DNA from: Gymnogyps californianus
Taxonomy: Eukaryota > Chordata > Aves > Accipitriformes > Cathartidae
Assembly (NCBI RefSeq): GCF_018139145.2
Contig: NC_059477.1
Coordinates: 33,955,502-34,019,501 of the forward strand
Reading direction: 5' to 3'
Length of the DNA: 64,000 nt
Part shown: positions 35,975-48,275 of the stretch, piece after piece
How positions within the stretch are numbered: the first letter of the stretch is position 1
Layout of the letters: each line of letters begins with the position of its first letter
Translations under genes and position numbers: made by a program
The notes under the pieces: model-generated
Seen by the model: only the letters and a program-made list of their open reading frames with translations
Databases searched by the model: none
Told to the model about the DNA's origin: nothing

Positions 35975-38424
35975 TTTATGTCAGTAGCTCAGACATCAAT
36001 GAAGATGTGCTCTCCGGTGCCAGGATAATGGCCAGCTTTTACTGCCACAATGTCAGAACCTCCATTTTCTGCCCTACAACCAAAAAAATTAACTTCAGAA
36101 AAAGGACAGTATCTCTCCTTCTACTGCCCCCGCTCTCTCCATCAAATAAAATAAAACTTCTGTTGCATTAGACATATTTAACTCACTTCAAAAGTCTAGG
36201 ATTAGATGCCCTCCTTCATATCTCACACAAATAAGCCAAGTTAAATAAATGTCTGCTCATCATTTCAAGTAGGAATGAACTTAAACTGGATGTCTAATAT
36301 GACTGTAGCTAAGCTCTGGACTTTGCTGCCAGATTCTCAAGGAGGTATGGCCTTCTTGTTAGGAAGCTGCTGCAGGGATCAGTGCAGGGAGGTTCAGTTT
36401 CTATCCCAACTAACTCACATGGGCTCTACATACATTATATCTCAGTTAGCTGCTCTTGGGGGTATTTCTAAGTGCATGATACTAACCAGATCTGGAGTTT
36501 GTAGAGCTTTTGTATACAGCCTAAATTCAATCATCTCATCTCTAAGGACTAATCCCATATGTACTGAGATACCCCTGCGCAGATAATGCTGATTCATACA
36601 ATGTCACCTGCCCACTGAGCCATGCCACAAGGGCTCACTTTACTCCCCAGACCATCTTTACTCATATTTTTTACATAGTAGTTCAAAGTCAGTGATTCTT
36701 TGACATTTCCTCTTGATCATTATCTTTTTGTGCCTTTAATTGTAAAACAAGCACTAACAGGTTTTGGCATTTTTTTTCCAAATAGTTGGCCAGTGACTGG
36801 TATAAAGTATTATCAAAATTCCTTCAATGAATGGACAGTGAGACTGAGGAAATGTTTTGTTAGGGAAAGGGGGGAAGGAAGAAGAAAGATAAGTTGCTGT
36901 CCTTCAAACTCCATATCAGATAAGGATGTCTCCTAAGGAAAAAAAAGGCTAAACTGTAACAGGAGCAGAAGTATTATATATTTAATTGCAGCAGCTACTG
37001 GTCTTTCATGAAGAGGGCCTCTAATCAAGGGTTTTGATTATAAGGGACACAGCTGAGATAAAAATCTTATACAACATTTTGAAAAGAAAAATTCCTCAAC
37101 CTGGTCTTTTAAGAACGCATTAGGTAGTACAAACTACAACTGTGTTGTGAATCAAGTCTACTTTTCAACAAGGATAATTTTTGCTTTGTTTACCTAAAAT
37201 GTGATATAGTGTCCAGTCTATAGAAAAACTGTTTCATCCGAACACTGGCGCAGGAAAATGCTTAAACAAACAGCAAGAAAGGCCATTAGGACGAACTCTT
37301 ATAATGAGACGCATTAACTGTGTTGCTGAAGTAGACCCACCAAGCTGGGGCCCTCTTCCTTGAGTGGCAAAATTCCCTAGAGCCACAACACAAGGACGTA
37401 TCCCAGCTCATAATGGTAAGTAAGAAATGCATAGTCTTCTTCCACCTCACTTCCTTTTCTCATTTGTTTTACCTCTTTTTAAACTCAAAATTTCATCCTG
37501 CAAACTCTTAAATCCTTCTGTAACTTCACACATGTAAATTGTGTCATTCTAGCAGTATATGGATCTATCCATGTGAACAAAGTTGTGGAAGTTGTTAAAA
37601 ATTGATGGGATTCTCACAGAAATTTAGGAAGTCAGTAAGACCTAGAGCCTGTAGGAAATTTGTACAGCTTCTAGCACAAGGGGTCTCCACCTGTGGCTAG
37701 AGTCCATACGTGTTATTGTAAAATGTTACAGAAGTGAGTTGTCTTTCAATGGAAATGTAAAGCACCCATTTCTAGGTTTGGTGGTTCTTGGTTTGGTTTG
37801 GTTTTTTGTTTTTGTGATGCTTGGGAATATTTAGAAAGAGGCAACATAAAATACATATTTGAGAACAAATCAAAACAAAGTTGGAGCCCATAACTACTCT
37901 ACAGGGTCTTTTTAAAAAGTAAGCTATGAAACAAACTCTAAACTGAGATCAGTCTAACCATCTAAGCTCTATATTAAACAAAGGTTATCCATCTGTCATC
38001 TATTTTGTGATCCTTATCCATGCCTACACGTGAAGTCCTCTATCACATCCACTTCCTCTGCTAACCAGCTGCAACTTGAAGAGTTGGGCCTGACTTCAGA
38101 GCTGTTTTCATCAATTTCAACTTCATTTTCTTTAACCCAAATCTGCATTGGTTGTGTATGTGTAGTTTTGGGATCACCAGTCCAGGCACTGAGTAGCTTA
38201 TTCTGCCTCCTGACGATCAGGCTCCTGTGGCTGTGTGACTTGTGCCCAAGTGCTGAAAGGGGTTTGTGCCTAAGTGATGAAAGAAATGTGCTTGAGCCTG
38301 AATGAAACCCAGTCCTTTACTGCCAGCTCGGCACAAGGTAAACACTGGAAAACCTGAATGGTAAAGCACAAGTGAAATGTTGCATAGCTGTAAAGCTGAC
38401 CTGCGGTTGGAAGATCAATTGCTT
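35975..38424. other. Unique non-coding DNA
   Basis: No gene or transposon recognised. A (GGTTT)n-like short tract lies at about 37790-37807. Open frames of 78-103 codons (36275-36586 and 36700-36936) have no recognisable domain. Confidence 0.5.
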
Positions 38425-38515
38425 CCACTTGGGCTCTGATCCAGGCTGAGTGAGCTCAGCAGGACTCTTTCCAGTGGATATTAATTGTGGACTTCACTGA
38501 TTTCAGGAAGTGACT
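38425..38515. repeat. Possible palindromic sauropsid repeat
   Basis: 'gggctctgatccaggctgag' (about 38429-38448) followed by 'caggactctttccagtgga' and 'cttcactgatttcagg' resembles the 'gatccagc ... cattgacttcagtgg' theme of the repeats at 15.4 kb and 54.9 kb. The match is weak. Confidence 0.3.
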
Positions 38516-41500
38516 GGATGTTACCTCATCTCTGATTCATGAATGAGAATGCAGGATGGTTCCCAATGCTTTTACTGCCTTTTTCTCTCCGTCTATCAGA
38601 GCTTAGAAGAGAGTTGTTGCCTAGACCCTTTAAGTTCACCACATTAAACCCAATGCTGGCATTACCCTTTGCCTTTGCATGAACTTGCAGCTGTAGTTAG
38701 TAAAATACTGACTCAACAGATCCATTCAATGTGGGGACTCACTTAAATTGTGCCATATCTACTGAACTTCCTGATAAAAATATGTTTTTACTACTGTACT
38801 TAGCATAACACAGCCCAGCCCAGCTAATCGAAAGGGAACGAGACTCTCTTCCATCATCAACAAAAGCCTGCTCCAGCTGCCCAATCCTTACTACAGGTGA
38901 TGAAGTGTGAATCAGACAGAGCGCAGCTCAACTTTCACGTGCAGGATTAGCTGGCAGTGTTGCTGGATAGAAAAATAATCTTTTCACCATTAAAATGAGC
39001 AAATTTGATCTGGAGTCAAAGGAGCACCCTACAACGCCATTCTTCACAGAGTGGCCTTTTAGCACAGAAGCACACTAGAGCCCATTTCCTAGTTGTTAAT
39101 GGAAGAGCAATTCCATTACTCCCTTTGATATGTGACAACAGAGACTGGCCTGTTAATACCTTTTTTGCCCAGCTTGTTGATAATTCTGGGACAGTTACAC
39201 TGACTTTTTTCTTTCTTCCCCTCTAGTTACCCATGGCAAAAAAACCAAAACAGTTTTCTAAACAGAGGCTTCTACCTGTTGATTTACATGCAGTAAATAT
39301 TCAATGCAAATCTAAACTATAAAAATAGGACTCCCTTTATTTAACTTCAAGGATGGTCCCTCAATGAGTTGGAAAAAAGAGGCGAAAATGGAAAGATGCT
39401 GTTTGCAAGAAACATCTGAATATAGTGGGCCAAATTCTGCTATTAGTTCTGCAAAAAGATGGCATCACATCTGGGTCTAGCAAAAAAAATCGAGAACATG
39501 TTTAATTATTAGCATGTGAACAATTCTTTTTGCCCTTCTTGAAAGGGCTATATGATATAACATATGCTTGTGGGATCACCACTATTTCCACGCTCCAATT
39601 TAACTACATGCCTATGTGTCTTGCTGGAAAGTAAGATGTGAAGGACTAAAATTCAGAAAAGATGTTGAGCACCTACTTCTTCCCAAAGGAAACATGCTTG
39701 ATTCCAGTGGTTTTTAGCCAGGGGCTTTTAGCCAAGGGTTTTAAATATTCTTTAGAACCAGATTTAAACCTTCAAATCTAGACTAGTGTATAGGCCTTGA
39801 GCTGATTTTGTTTCTCACTAGTTTAAGTAATGAAAGCTAGAAGAGATCAGCCTCAGACTCTTTCGCATTGTTTGCATAACAAAGAAGAAAGATCTTAATG
39901 GGAACAAAAAACAACTAAAACCATCTTAATCCTGACTCAGCTATTTTATTATTTTCTGAGGAGCAATTTCAGGCCTAATTCTGATTTTGAATATGAAGCT
40001 GCACATCACAGCATAGCTGTGGATAGCAGCTGATTTTTACTAGAGAAATGTCACATGCCTCTGAAAACAAGCACACCATCAGTGTTAAACAAGAAAGGTG
40101 GTAATATATAAGCAAACTAGGCACAACTATTTCATAATCTTACAGTTCAAATACAAAAAAGCCTAAAGCCCTCTGTATAGCATTTTATGTGGTTAAACAT
40201 TGCACAGAGAAGACAGGGCTTCTCTTATGATAGTTAATGAACTCTCTTCCCATTTTCAGCTCATTTGCCTAAGCCTCTCATTTCCTTCAGTTTTTTGTTA
40301 TTAATAATCTGTAGCTACTGAAACCAAACAGGTTTTTTTTTTTCAGGCTGGGTGGTACCCCTTTCCAGAAGGCAAGTCTCTATGTAAATATTACTTGTTG
40401 CTACCCACTTATATTTTATGCCTGTGACTCACCATACTTTACATATCCATGTGGCATAAAAGCTTCATATGATACTATTCTACGGCCAGTTGAAAATCAG
40501 CTGTTTGGATAAAATACTTAGGAATCTTTTAGAGAAAAAAACAACAACCCACATCTGCTAACTCAAGCTGTAGTGAGCCTTTCTCATCATAGCTCCAGGA
40601 CTTGAGATAAAACTTTTTCATTGAGATCCTTTTCCTGGTTCCATCATTATGATCTTCTGTTTGAAGATGGTCTCACTATTTCAGCAGGCTGGGTTTCTAG
40701 AGTCCACAACTCAAGACCTTCCTTTCTTCCTCTGCCTAACTGCCCACAAAAGAGTTGAAGGAAATGAGCCAGTAAATACCCCCACAGAAATAAATTCCCA
40801 AATCAGCATGGTAATAATAATCACAATCAAATAAAGTCTTACAGTAAGTAGATTTCTAAATTAATGATATTTCATGAAGACTACCAGAGACTTTTTGTTG
40901 CTATGGATTTTAAACAGAAGTTGGGCAGACACTGCACTGATAGGAGATAATATAAAACCCTTGTGATATATAGGTAATCGACCCCCACTGTAAGATTAAC
41001 ATTAGAGATAGGTCTGCACCAAACCTCGATGCCTTTAACATCCCAGAATTTGCGAAAGATAGTAGGCAAGTCCTGAACGTGAATCTGTAGCTCAGCATCC
41101 TGCCTGACACTTTCCAGACCCGAACATGCATGTGCCATGACTGTGAGGTTTGGTGCTGTAATTCATTTGGTAGAGACACCTTCTCTAATTAAAATACTCC
41201 ATCATAGCCTCTTGCAGGATTTGCCTTAATCACAGAAGCAGTTGACTGACGTAGAAAATGGGATGTTTTGTTTAGGGTAACTGCTGTTATAAGCTGATTA
41301 TATATGATACAGTCCACCAGGATATATTCAAGCAAGTTCATTACACCAAGCCTGAGTTTTAAAAACCAAATTCCTTCTACAGCTGTAAAATTTGCTCGTC
41401 CTCTGAACACCAGAGCTTAGTGTGCTCATTCAGTCTAGAAGAAATGTATGACTCATACAGGGAAATACCTTCTGGCATGATGCATAATCCTTCCAGTGAA

Positions 41501-41699
41501 CTCACTGCAACTAGGGATTACTGAGTTGGTCTGAAATCACAGAATAAACATTTAATAGGCGACAAGAGTACGTTGTATGCTTTTATGCTAGGTTGGCTTA
41601 AATTACTGAGATGGACATCTCAGCGGCATCAGGTGGAATTACTGGAGGCTGAGCATGGTAGATCATGAGTTTGCTCTGACATAATAAGGAACATATTCA
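38516..41699. other. Unique non-coding DNA
   Basis: No gene recognised. It contains a 14-bp tandem duplication (39712-39739) and the phrase 'gggccaaattctgct' (about 39428), which may be the start of another palindromic sauropsid repeat. A T-rich run lies near 40333. Confidence 0.5.
39712..39739. repeat. 14-bp tandem duplication (two copies)
   Basis: 'ttttagccaggggc' (39712-39725) is followed immediately by 'ttttagccaagggt' (39726-39739). Two bases differ between the copies. Confidence 0.7.
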
Positions 41700-42440
41700 A
41701 AGCTAAATAAAAAATAGTACTTAGCCACCAAGAAACAGGAGTATTTTATAGGGGTTTCACAGGAATCAATTCTACCAATAACTATATTCCCTTTTCATCA
41801 AGGTTGTGAAGATAAATAAAAAATTTATTTGCCGATAAAGTGCATAGATTATGCAAAGGTTGGTGGAATAGTAAATACTAATAAGGAGAAGATAGTCACT
41901 GAGAGGAATCAGGTAAATTAGGCAAATCCAAACAAAGCATACATCAACAGATCCAAATGCAAAGGCAGACATTCAGGGACCAGAAATGGAGGCCATGCTT
42001 TTAGAAATAAAGACCAGTGTCCTGGAAAGTGGTGATTCTGAGAAGTTTCTTGGATAATAACACATGAGGAACTGAACCTGACCTCCCAGCTCAATCCTGT
42101 GGCAGAGGGGGCTAGTGCAATGCTGGGGTGAATAAGCTAATGCACAGTGAGGAGAAAGGTGTGCTTCTTTGCAGTGATTAGACTTCTTAAATGCAGCTGT
42201 AAAATCCTTTTACTAGAAAGACATTGCTATATCACCTACAAAATATTGCCTCGTGCCTTTAGAGCCTATAGCTCTGGTGTCCATATTTTTCCAAGGATGT
42301 TAAAAAATAAACTGATTATAAAAGGAGGAGTGTAAAACTCTATTCAAAGCCTACAGCAAATGCTGAGAGTGACAGACTTGATGTTCAGTTTGATTACCTT
42401 ATCACTGGATCATAGTATCTAAAATACCTTTTTCGAAAAC
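41700..42440 (+). mobile_element. CR1 LINE fragment, sense, end of the reverse-transcriptase ORF
   Basis: Unlike the other CR1 copies, this one lies in the sense direction. Recognisable blocks in order are 'ggggtttcacaggaatca' (about 41751) and 'gcaaaggttggtggaatag' (about 41853). Next come 'aatgcaaaggcagacattc' (about 41956), 'gtgtcctggaaagtggtgat' (about 42016) and 'ctcccagctcaatcctgtgg' (about 42083). A block corresponding to 'actgtgtccagttctgg' then appears as 'tagctctggtgtccatat' (about 42268). In intact CR1 this spans the C-terminal half of the reverse-transcriptase ORF. Here it is riddled with frameshifts and stops and cannot encode an active protein. An open frame on the opposite strand (41772-41972) is an artefact of this element. 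Confidence 0.8.
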
Positions 42441-45400
42441 TCAGGATTTTTAATTTACCATGAAAAGGAGTATGAAAGACTGATGATTTTAAAAGTATGT
42501 CAGACAAAACTAATACTAATTAAAAAAAAACCCAAACAGACGAAACTTCTTGGCAGTGAGAGCCATGAGAACTAAGGGATTCTTCATTTCTTGATGTCTA
42601 CAAAGTAAAACTACATTCCATCCTGAAAACGATGCTTTGCCAAAAAAAAAAAATGCTTTCATCAGGCTCAAGTGATTGGTCTCAATGGAAGAGCAGCTGG
42701 ATGAAACTCAGTTGAATGTGATACTCAGGAGAATAAACCAGATCATTTAATGGCACTTCTGCCCATAAGTCCATGAATATTCATATAAATCAGGATCATG
42801 AAAATGCAGTCAAACTCTGTTTTTGCTTTGCCTTTGAGCTATGTTCACATATTTCTTGTGCACTAATTTAAAAAGTCCGGGCTCAAATGAATTACCAAGT
42901 TTCCCCTGGTTTCCCAATGCCATCCAAACCCTGTAGACTCAGATCTGAAATGGCTCATTTGCATTTAAAGTTTGGTTTTTTTTTTTTATTTCAGGCAATT
43001 TCAACAAGCTTTACGTAAGTTTGCAAACAAACTTGATCCTGTCAAGTTTTAGTATGTGCAATTTTCAAAGTGCTGCTTTTAATTGTATCTGCTGTCATCA
43101 TGTCTTAGGGCTGGAAACTGGGCTTCTGGATACTATAATAATACACACTATTATAAAAATAAAGAGCAAAATAGGAAGTTTTGGGTCACAGCTGCAAGGC
43201 TGTTGCCAAATCACTAACCTCCTCCTCCAAAACAGCAATAAAAAATCATCTCTGGAGATTCCAGCACTGAAGGCAACAAAGTACAGTAGTTACATTTTGA
43301 GATGGAATCCAGAAACTGCCAAAATGAAGATATGCAATCTCCACTTGGGAAGAGGCGATGAAAACCCAAGTACATAGCCTGACAAGTGAATCATGTCAAC
43401 AAAAAGAAAGCAGCAAAGATCAACTTGTAAAAAGCATCTCTGTGTGTCAAATTGTTCAAAGCAGTGGACACATTGCTGAAATGAGTTCAGTAAAGATGAA
43501 CATCTCATCATAGCTCTCAGGAGTTGAAGCTGCATACCAGAAAAGGAATGAAATTCCATATCGTTTTGCAGCTGGTAATGTAGGGGTGATAACAGTGTGG
43601 AAGCACTGCCTGCACTGGATCCAGATCCTCTGCACTCAGGAGAGCAATTGTGTTTGATGTCCGAGGCACTCGAAATAAATATGAGTATGTTTATTCTTAG
43701 AGGTGCGCTAAAGAGTCTATATCATAACCAAGGATCTGGGAAGGACGCAGACTGGGAAGGATGCAGACTGGTTGCTTGTGAGAATGGTAGGAAAGGCAGT
43801 GAGGTTTCCTAAAATCTTTTTGCGGACTAGGATGACTTCTGCAAACCAGCTCAGTTTGGTGACTTGATTGCAAGACAGTATCGGTAATTCCTGTAAATTC
43901 CACATCCAGCCTGCTGCAAAAATCCTCCTCCTCTACAGTCATGGGCAGGTTATTGGAGCTTTAGGGAATAGGGCCTTTCACTGGAAAATAAAAATGCCTG
44001 TATGCTTTCTGGGAACTATTCTTTATCATTGGGACTACCGTGTGTTGAAAAAGTCTTTAAGACAACTACTTTTTGGTTTAAATGACAGTTTCAGTGAACC
44101 GAGAAGCAGAGGAATCGGCTCTTAGTAGTCTTGCACAGTATCTAGTGGATGGCAAATGTATAATAAATTGGATGGATTTTCAACAACTTTGAAAAAATCC
44201 GCTATAAATAAATCAGTGGTGATTACTTTGAAAGGATGTGGTGTATGGACTCCATTCATCCGTTGTGTAATGGTGTTGCCGTTATTGGAATAACAGAGAA
44301 TTCAGTTTGTTTTCTTTCTTCACAAAATAACTAGATGCAAGAAGTTCTGTAAAGGTGGAATACATTTGAAAAACACAACTAAAGCAAGACGTAGTAGCTA
44401 CACAGAGATAAAAACCAAAGATGAGGCCGAACAGTGATTTAGAACAGTATTACTACTTACTGTTCACATGAATATTTTCATGTTTCAAATATAACTTGAG
44501 CATTCAACAGTACTTGGATTACTGACCTAAGTGCTGCTAGTGATACTATGTCTGTTGCAGTGATATTTGCTCTCATATGATTTACTCTGATTCTGAGTAT
44601 CTCTGAGCTTTTATACAAAAATATGAGAATGCAAATTATTAGAAATTATGTAAAGGGGGCTGATCAAATTACAGATAATGTGGAAAAACACATTAAAGCT
44701 TAAATTAACAGTATGCAAGGCAAAGATGAAATAATTTCACATAAAAAACCAAACCAAACCAAAACATCAGCAAAGAGAAATACATTTTCAATTGACGTGC
44801 ATTAAGGAAAAATAGCGCACATAATTAAACCCTTTTCTCAGTAATGTTTTTGCAAGTAAAATAACCATTTTCTATAGTTTCCATATTCTGAAATCATTTA
44901 TTCAAGAAATTTTGTGTGGTGCATTCAACAAGCAGTCCTAGAAACCATGGGAAGAGCACTTTTGAGAGCAGTGTTAAGAGACTGGTTCTGCCAAGCCGAA
45001 TGGAGGCACATCAAAATGGCACCAAGCCCAGCCAAGGCTTTTCTGTGTATCAAGCAACATGAACACGATGGGAATGCGGCCAACTGAAACACGCTGTGTT
45101 TCTGCTGAAGGAATAAAAGCAAATGAGAATTTGTTGCTCCTATTATTCTCTCTCATTGCTCCACACTATGCAGTGGACAAAGTATTCTGTTTTATTGCTG
45201 TTGCATTTAAAATATATATAAATACTATTAGTCGCTGTGGCTCTGAATCGTTCAGCTTCTTCAGCAAATGCCTGATGGCATAAATAGTCCCAACTGAATC
45301 AACAGGATTATTTATCCTTTTAAAAGCAGGCACAGGTTTAGTATCTTTACCAAGATGAGATACTGATTCCCATTTTTTGTGGCTCAGTTATTTTCTCTGT

Positions 45401-48275
45401 CATTCTTTTCTTTCACTTCTTTTTATTCAAATAAACTATTTCTATGTAAAATGGGAGTTACGCTAATAAAAACTCTGTGTCCCAAATGTGCAACTTTCTC
45501 ACTCAGGAGTCACCTTAACTCGCATGAATAGTCCTATTTGACTTCAGCATTTTTAATGCAAGTAAGTAAGAACACAAAATGTAAGTCAGGGAAGCACACT
45601 CAGACCCTCAACTGTCATTTAGTCACTGATACTGATAACTGACAGACTCATGGAGTAAGGAAACAAAAATTGCAAACAAAAAAAATAAACACAGCCCCAT
45701 TTCCATAACAAGCTAAGAAGCTGGGTGCAAAAGGTCAAAATCTAGACAGAAAGAAGATTAATATTTTCTCTGTGTCCTTCTGTTGTCTGTATCACCTGGA
45801 GCAGGCAGACCTGGACTTTGTTACAGGTAAATAATTACAGTTGTATCTGCCATAAATATCCACTTGAAGGGGCTACTGCAAAAAAATTGAGATTGTATCT
45901 CCAAGCAACTGTCAAATGGCTAGAATAAATTTAGAGGGCTTGAAATACTGATGTACACTTTCTATCATAGATATCTCTTGGTCTAGACTTTCAGGCTGCA
46001 TTTTGACAGAACACATTGGATGACTGAGAAATTAGGGACTCAGGACCAAAAAAATTACATAGTGTTGGCACTTGTGGTTTGTGTCTTCTTTACCTGTGGT
46101 ACTAGCAAACAGGAAGTCATTGCTTCACAGCAAAACCAGAAATATTAACAGGACATATCCTTTTGCATTTTAAACACAGAAGGCAATAAATCTTGGACCG
46201 TGATGGCAAACCTAAAGAGGTCACTGAGTAATGGTAAGCATAATATCTGTACTTTTCAGTGCTATAATAAATCTGACAGTGCTCTTTTTTAAAGTTGGGA
46301 TGCTTCTGTACAGACTGAAGATCAAAAGTTTCTTTGCCCCCCAAAAGGAAAAAAAAAAAAGCACACACATGCACTGCAATCACCTGTTTTTCATTTTGCA
46401 TATTCGGTGGAATAGAGAGTGAAAATAATATGTCTGTCTCTTTTAGTGTGGGTGATATTCTCATAAGCCCTGACTGAATGAGAAAAATCTGTCCCTTATT
46501 TATAAGAATAGATAGGAAAGTCCTTCAAACTTTGAAATTCCTTGTGTGTTTACCCTCCTCCCTACTGTCCCAAACACACACTAAAATATCATTATGGACG
46601 TTCCTTCCCAGGCTGACCCAAAAGCTCTGATTTCAGTTTAGATCATCACTCCAGTGAAGGCAGCGCTGACCTCCCCATAGCTGTATCTGACCATACCTGT
46701 TTTCAGGGGTTATTCTACGCCTACTCCAGAAGACTCCCCTCAACATTTCTTAGGTCAGATTAGATGCTCTTTGGGCTAGAATCTAAGACATTAATGCTTC
46801 AGAGCCTCCAGCTTGGAAACCTTTTCCTTAATACACAACATATGTAGAAATACTGTGTTCCTCTGAAGAAACATCTTGCAGACACATAACAGTTCTACCA
46901 AACAGACCTATTTCCACCTGCACTTGCAATGCTGTTGCTGCCTCCACTGAGGTTGAACTTAGCTGCCTGGCAGTGCAAAGCTATATAGACTCTGTTTTTG
47001 TAACAGCTAGCATAAAAGTAAGTAGCAAATAGTGTGCATTGAATTTTTTCTTTCTTTGTGTGTGTAATTATGGATCTAGCCAAACTCCAGAGACTCTTTC
47101 TTTATCCTAACCTCAAAACCGAAGTATGTTAATAAAATATAGGAGAAGTAAAAGGATGGGAACTCTTAAAAAAGGCGGCCATATAACATCTTGTAAGATA
47201 CTCCTTTTCTCTTTTCATTTGCCACTTGCCATGGCTTTTCCCTGAGTCATGACTTACCTAGCTTACAGGTCAGGCCACGTGTTATTGCTTAGCAGACTGT
47301 GATAATCAAAGGAAGAATAATAATCCAGGAATATTCACCAGGACAAGCTGAGAAAAGCAGCATCACTGAGCTACCAACTGCAGAGGGCAAGGAGTAAGAA
47401 GACAAGAAACCCAGCAGTTGAAATGAGTTGCCTGTGGGATGTGTACATAGATACCCATCACCGTAACAGGACCTTAGGACCAGCTTTGGGCCCAGGTGAT
47501 GGGTGTTTTTCAGCGTGTCTGAAGTTGAACTGCAGCCTGAGTATTATCTGTCAAGCCTCTGTCTCACCATCTGTGAGACTGAAGACGCATAAAGCCGTGC
47601 TAGAGAGTTTTGTCTGCAGCCTTTATCTAGACTTTGGGAACTATTTATGCTGCTCGCTTATATTAATCTTTTCCCACTTCTGTGTTACAGCAAACAGAAA
47701 TCGCTTGTTGTAGGGAACCGTCTGTGTAAAAGGTTCTCACAAAAGAAAGCTGTAACCCATTGCTGTGGCTCATTTTTCGCACCAATGTCTAGTAAAGCAA
47801 ACCCAGCCTCCTGGGCTCTGATGACTGCTGAGCAACGTGCCCTCTTCCCTGTCCAAGTTCTCTGCAGCCTAGTCATCGCCTCGCCTACTCTGAAACATCT
47901 GCTTCTCCCACCTCTCTGATACTGATACAAATGATAATTTTTCAGTCTTCCAGCAATTATCTTAGCACTTTTTCTCATGTTACCATTTCAGTGCAGAAGG
48001 AGCTCCCTGGGAACAAGCACCAAGCCACTAAATCTGTCTTCATGACACTTTACTGTCTGCAGATGGTGTGTGATAGACTTTGCTTTTCAAAATGAGCATT
48101 TCATCCTTGGTAAATTGTTTTGACTGCATCTGTAAAGAACATCCATTATCCTATAACTAAGGATAGAGTATAGATTTATGTATTACCTGACTTTATGGAC
48201 TAAAATTCACAACTGGCCATTAATTATAAATATTATAATACTTGCTTTGACACTGGTCAAATAACTGCTTCAAAT
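42441..48275. other. Long unique non-coding stretch
   Basis: No supportable gene. Small items: poly-A runs near 42524 and 42643, a poly-T run near 42981, a 16-bp tandem duplication (43738-43769), an (AAACC)n-like tract at 44743-44766, and a poly-A run near 46350. Open frames of up to 118 codons (43021-43377 on + and 46117-46464 on -) show nothing recognisable. Confidence 0.5.
43738..43769. repeat. 16-bp tandem duplication (two copies)
   Basis: 'gggaaggacgcagact' (43738-43753) is followed directly by 'gggaaggatgcagact' (43754-43769). The single difference is a C/T at a CpG, consistent with deamination after a duplication. Confidence 0.85.

Noticed and set aside
41772..41972. Minus-strand 66-codon frame that looks like a membrane or mitochondrial protein
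   Set aside because: It lies entirely inside the sense-strand CR1 relic and is its antisense shadow.
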